Of a DNA stretch of 14,188 nt, positions 12,045 to 14,188 are shown in pieces. Each line of letters starts with the position of its first letter. The stretch's first letter is position 1. The DNA lies in the NCBI GenBank assembly GCA_028277295.1, contig JANQGN010000068.1, positions 1-14,188 on the forward strand. Direction: 5' to 3'. The notes under the pieces are model-generated. The model had not been told where the DNA came from and searched no databases. It saw only the letters and a program-made list of their open reading frames with translations. Position numbers and translations under genes: made by a program. The DNA comes from Rhodospira sp. (GTDB taxonomy: Bacteria > Pseudomonadota > Alphaproteobacteria > Rhodospirillales > Rhodospirillaceae).

Positions 12045-13325
12045 ATGACGGTGGAGCAGGCGCGCGACCCAGCCGCCGCGCGGCCGGGCGGGGCGGGCCC
12101 GGCGGGCCTGCTGTATCGATCCGGGGCGGGATCGCCGTCGGGCGATGTGGAGTCCTTGCTGATCACCTTTGCCCGGGCGTTGCAGGCGCGCGGCGTTCGG
12201 GTCGGTGGGTTGGCGCAGCGCACCACCCGGGACGCCGCCGGCCGCAAGGTCGGCATGGACCTTCTGGACCTGGGTGGTGGTCCCAGCCGCGATATCATGC
12301 AGACGCTCGGCCGGGGGTCGCGGGCCTGTTCGCTCGATTCACAGGGCCTGACCGAGGCCACATCGGTGTTGCGTGAGGCCCTGGCGGCAGGCGTCGACCT
12401 GCTGGTGGTCTCCAAGTTCTCCCACCTGGAGGCTCAGGGCCAGGGGCTGGCGCAGGACATGCTGGCGGCCATGGCAGAGGGCGTGCCGGTTCTCACCCTG
12501 GTCCCCGAAAGCCATGCCCTGGACTGGCTGACCTTCTGCGGTCCCGCCGGGCACCTTCTCGCGCCGCGTCTCGAAGCCTGCTGGCGCTGGTGGGGACCCC
12601 ATGGCCTGTCCGATGCCCTGGTGGCCGGCGTACCCGCCGAGGCCACGGCGCGGCGGGTGGTGATCGGCTTGAACTGGACCCTTGTGGAAGGGCCGGAGGG
12701 CGTTGGGCTCGCCCAGACCCCACGCCGCGAGGCCCATGGCTGTCAGCCGACGCCCGCGCCCGGCGAACTGGCCGGGCGGCCGTTGCGGGACCTGGCGGCC
12801 GGCTTGACCGGGGCCGATCCGGTCTTGCGGGCGCTCGGCGCGGCGGCCGTCAACGCCGCCCACAATCGCCGGGACGTGGCGGGCGAGGCGGCCAACGGCC
12901 TGGACCTGTTCGCCGCCAGCGCCGCGGCGGCGGAGGCGCCGGTGAGCGTGGGGGCCTTTCCCGGCCTGATGAAGCGGGTTCCGCGCCTGCGGGTGATCGA
13001 ACGGGCGCCCGGGCCAGGGCGATTGCCGGACCATGCCGCCGCGTCGGTGTTGCCGGGTGCCGACGTGGTCCTGCTGACCGCCTCCACGCTGGCCAACGGC
13101 ACTCTTCCAGACCTGCTGGCCTGCCTGCGGCCGGGGGCGGAGGTGGTGATGGTCGGCCCCGGAACACCCCTGACGCCGGCCCTGTTCGACCATGGCGTTA
13201 CCGTGCTTGCTGGCCTGGTGGTGGAGGATGCCGACGGCCTGGCGCGCACGGTCCAGGAAGGCGGCGGGGCCCGCCACCTCAAGCGACACGGCCGGGCGGT
13301 GGTGCTGCGGGCGCCGGGGGCCTGA
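12045..13325 (+). CDS. DUF2478-DUF4213/DUF364 fusion protein, putative metal-handling
   Basis: Predicted soluble protein, 426 residues from the chosen start, joining two families usually seen apart. Residues about 20-172 match DUF2478: LLITFARALQARGVRVGGLAQ, RACSLDS (93-99) and LLVVSKFSHLEAQGQG (to 134). DUF2478 is often found near molybdate or nitrogenase genes. Residues about 180-423 match the DUF4213-DUF364 putative heavy-metal chelation fold: LTASTLANGT (344-353), MVGPGTPLTP (to 378), laG-x-V and QEGGG (404-408). The DUF2478 N-terminus GAGSPSGD lacks the Lys-Thr of a Walker A. Start 12045 has GGGG about 9 nt upstream; ATG 12018 and 11976 (the latter overlapping the cyclase gene by 13 bp) are alternatives. 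moaA starts 102 bp after the stop, which favours a molybdenum or cofactor role. Domain calls are from recalled motifs; function is inferred. Confidence 0.78.
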   Translation: MTVEQARDPAAARPGGAGPAGLLYRSGAGSPSGDVESLLITFARALQARGVRVGGLAQRTTRDAAGRKVGMDLLDLGGGPSRDIMQTLGRGSRACSLDSQGLTEATSVLREALAAGVDLLVVSKFSHLEAQGQGLAQDMLAAMAEGVPVLTLVPESHALDWLTFCGPAGHLLAPRLEACWRWWGPHGLSDALVAGVPAEATARRVVIGLNWTLVEGPEGVGLAQTPRREAHGCQPTPAPGELAGRPLRDLAAGLTGADPVLRALGAAAVNAAHNRRDVAGEAANGLDLFAASAAAAEAPVSVGAFPGLMKRVPRLRVIERAPGPGRLPDHAAASVLPGADVVLLTASTLANGTLPDLLACLRPGAEVVMVGPGTPLTPALFDHGVTVLAGLVVEDADGLARTVQEGGGARHLKRHGRAVVLRAPGA

Positions 13326-13427
13326 CGAGTCTGGTCGAACCGCATCCGGACAGGTATGGTCATTCCCGAACCACGACACCACGTCATGGATGAAGCGTGG
13401 AGCTCAGGGAACAGGGAACCGTCCAGG

Positions 13428-14188
13428 ATGATCGACCCCTTTGGCCGTCGCGTGACCTACTTGCGGGTCTCGGTGACCGACCGGTGTGACCTCCGCTGTC
13501 AGTACTGCATGGCGGAGACCATGGCCTTCCTGCCCAAGCGGGAACTGCTGACCCTGGAGGAGATGGAGCGGCTGTGCCGCGCCTTTGTCTCCCGGGGCGT
13601 GCGCAAGCTGCGCATCACCGGCGGCGAGCCGCTGGTGCGCAAGAACGTGATGCATTTGTTCCAGGACCTGGGGCGGCTGCTGGAGGGCGGTGGGCTCGAT
13701 GAACTGACCCTGACCACCAACGGAACCCAGCTGGCCCGCCATGCCCAGGCGCTTGTCGACTGCGGTGTCCGGCGCATCAATGTCTCCCTGGACAGCCTGA
13801 ACCCGGACCGCTTCCGGCACATCACCCGGCGCGGCGATCTCGACGCCGTGATGCGGGGCATCGCCGCCGCCCGCGCCGCTGGCCTGCGGGTCAAGATCAA
13901 CACCGTGGCCATGAAGGGCCTCAACGAGGACGAGTTTGATCGCCTGGTGGCCTGGTGCGGCGAGCGCGGCCTCGACCTGTGTTTCATCGAGACCATGCCC
14001 CTGGGCGAGATCGAGCCCGACCGCATGGATCAGTACCTGCCCCTGTCGACGGTCCGCGCGCGCCTGTCCGAGACCTGGACGCTCCGCGACACCGACTATC
14101 GCACCGGCGGGCCGGCCCGCTATGTGGAGGTGGCCGAGACCGGCCAGCGGATCGGCTTCATCACCCCCATGACCCATAATTTCTGCGA
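13428..14188 (+). CDS. moaA: GTP 3',8-cyclase MoaA (partial, C-terminus off the right edge)
   Basis: Radical-SAM enzyme that, with MoaC, converts GTP to cyclic pyranopterin monophosphate, the first step of molybdenum cofactor synthesis. The N-terminal 253 codons are present of the usual 320-340. Seen: [20 protein letters not shown], followed by the first 4Fe-4S motif with Cys20, Cys24 and Cys27 (CxxxCxxC); [11 protein letters not shown] for SAM binding; [17 protein letters not shown]; and near the edge THNFC, whose Cys is the first ligand of the second, C-terminal 4Fe-4S cluster. ATG 13428 was chosen because MIDPFGR is the usual family start and AGGGAA lies upstream. An in-frame ATG at 13386 would add 14 residues. 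The gap to the preceding fusion gene shows no molybdenum-cofactor riboswitch that I can recognise. Confidence 0.97.
   Translation, partial: MIDPFGRRVTYLRVSVTDRCDLRCQYCMAETMAFLPKRELLTLEEMERLCRAFVSRGVRKLRITGGEPLVRKNVMHLFQDLGRLLEGGGLDELTLTTNGTQLARHAQALVDCGVRRINVSLDSLNPDRFRHITRRGDLDAVMRGIAAARAAGLRVKINTVAMKGLNEDEFDRLVAWCGERGLDLCFIETMPLGEIEPDRMDQYLPLSTVRARLSETWTLRDTDYRTGGPARYVEVAETGQRIGFITPMTHNFC

Noticed and set aside
12339..13382. Minus-strand frames antisense to the DUF2478-DUF364 gene
   Set aside because: The plus-strand frame carries clear family motifs; the antisense frames are Arg/Gly/Gln-rich shadows.
13326..13427. Possible molybdenum-cofactor riboswitch before moaA
   Set aside because: The 102-bp gap shows none of the conserved stem layout that I associate with that class, and it is short for it.

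Overview
The window is GC-rich DNA from an alphaproteobacterium, most likely a Rhodospirillales-type purple or magnetospirillum-like lineage. I infer this from the codon bias, a ChpT-type histidine phosphotransferase (an alphaproteobacterial marker), a hybrid CheA with a receiver domain, and interspersed palindromes that look alphaproteobacterial. No species is claimed.

Left part (1-9643), all on the minus strand. Reading in the direction of transcription from the right: chpT; a large hybrid cheA (HPt, dimerisation, ATPase, two CheW-like domains, receiver); a gene-free stretch of about 570 bp filled with repeats; ycjX and ycjF, which overlap by 4 bp; an alpha/beta-hydrolase esterase 13 bp further on; and a dCache-type methyl-accepting chemotaxis protein that runs off the left edge. 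The MCP, CheA and ChpT together make this a signalling neighbourhood. MCP and CheA are normally partners in one sensory array. ChpT feeds the CckA-CtrA phosphorelay, which in many alphaproteobacteria controls motility.

Central part (9644-11046). A small DUF3553 protein (possible Tudor/SH3-like barrel) is divergently transcribed from chpT. It is followed by the second copy of a 99-bp element, then about 700 bp with no convincing gene but several palindromes and hairpins.

Right part (11047-14188), plus strand. It holds a two-TM GGDEF diguanylate cyclase with intact active and inhibitory sites, a fusion protein (DUF2478 joined to a DUF4213/DUF364 heavy-metal-chelation-like region), and the start of moaA (molybdenum cofactor synthesis), which runs off the right edge. 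The fusion gene next to moaA suggests a molybdenum or other metal role.

The most unusual items are: (i) two 99-bp miniature elements at 5408-5506 and 10250-10348 with imperfect terminal inverted repeats, each flanked by a different 3-bp duplication of the form TNA, diagnostic of a non-autonomous transposable element; (ii) a nested 207-bp double palindrome at 5630-5836; (iii) the DUF2478-DUF364 fusion beside moaA; (iv) a leader with competing hairpins in front of the diguanylate cyclase; (v) the DUF3553 gene divergent from chpT. I found no tRNA, rRNA, CRISPR array or transposase gene.
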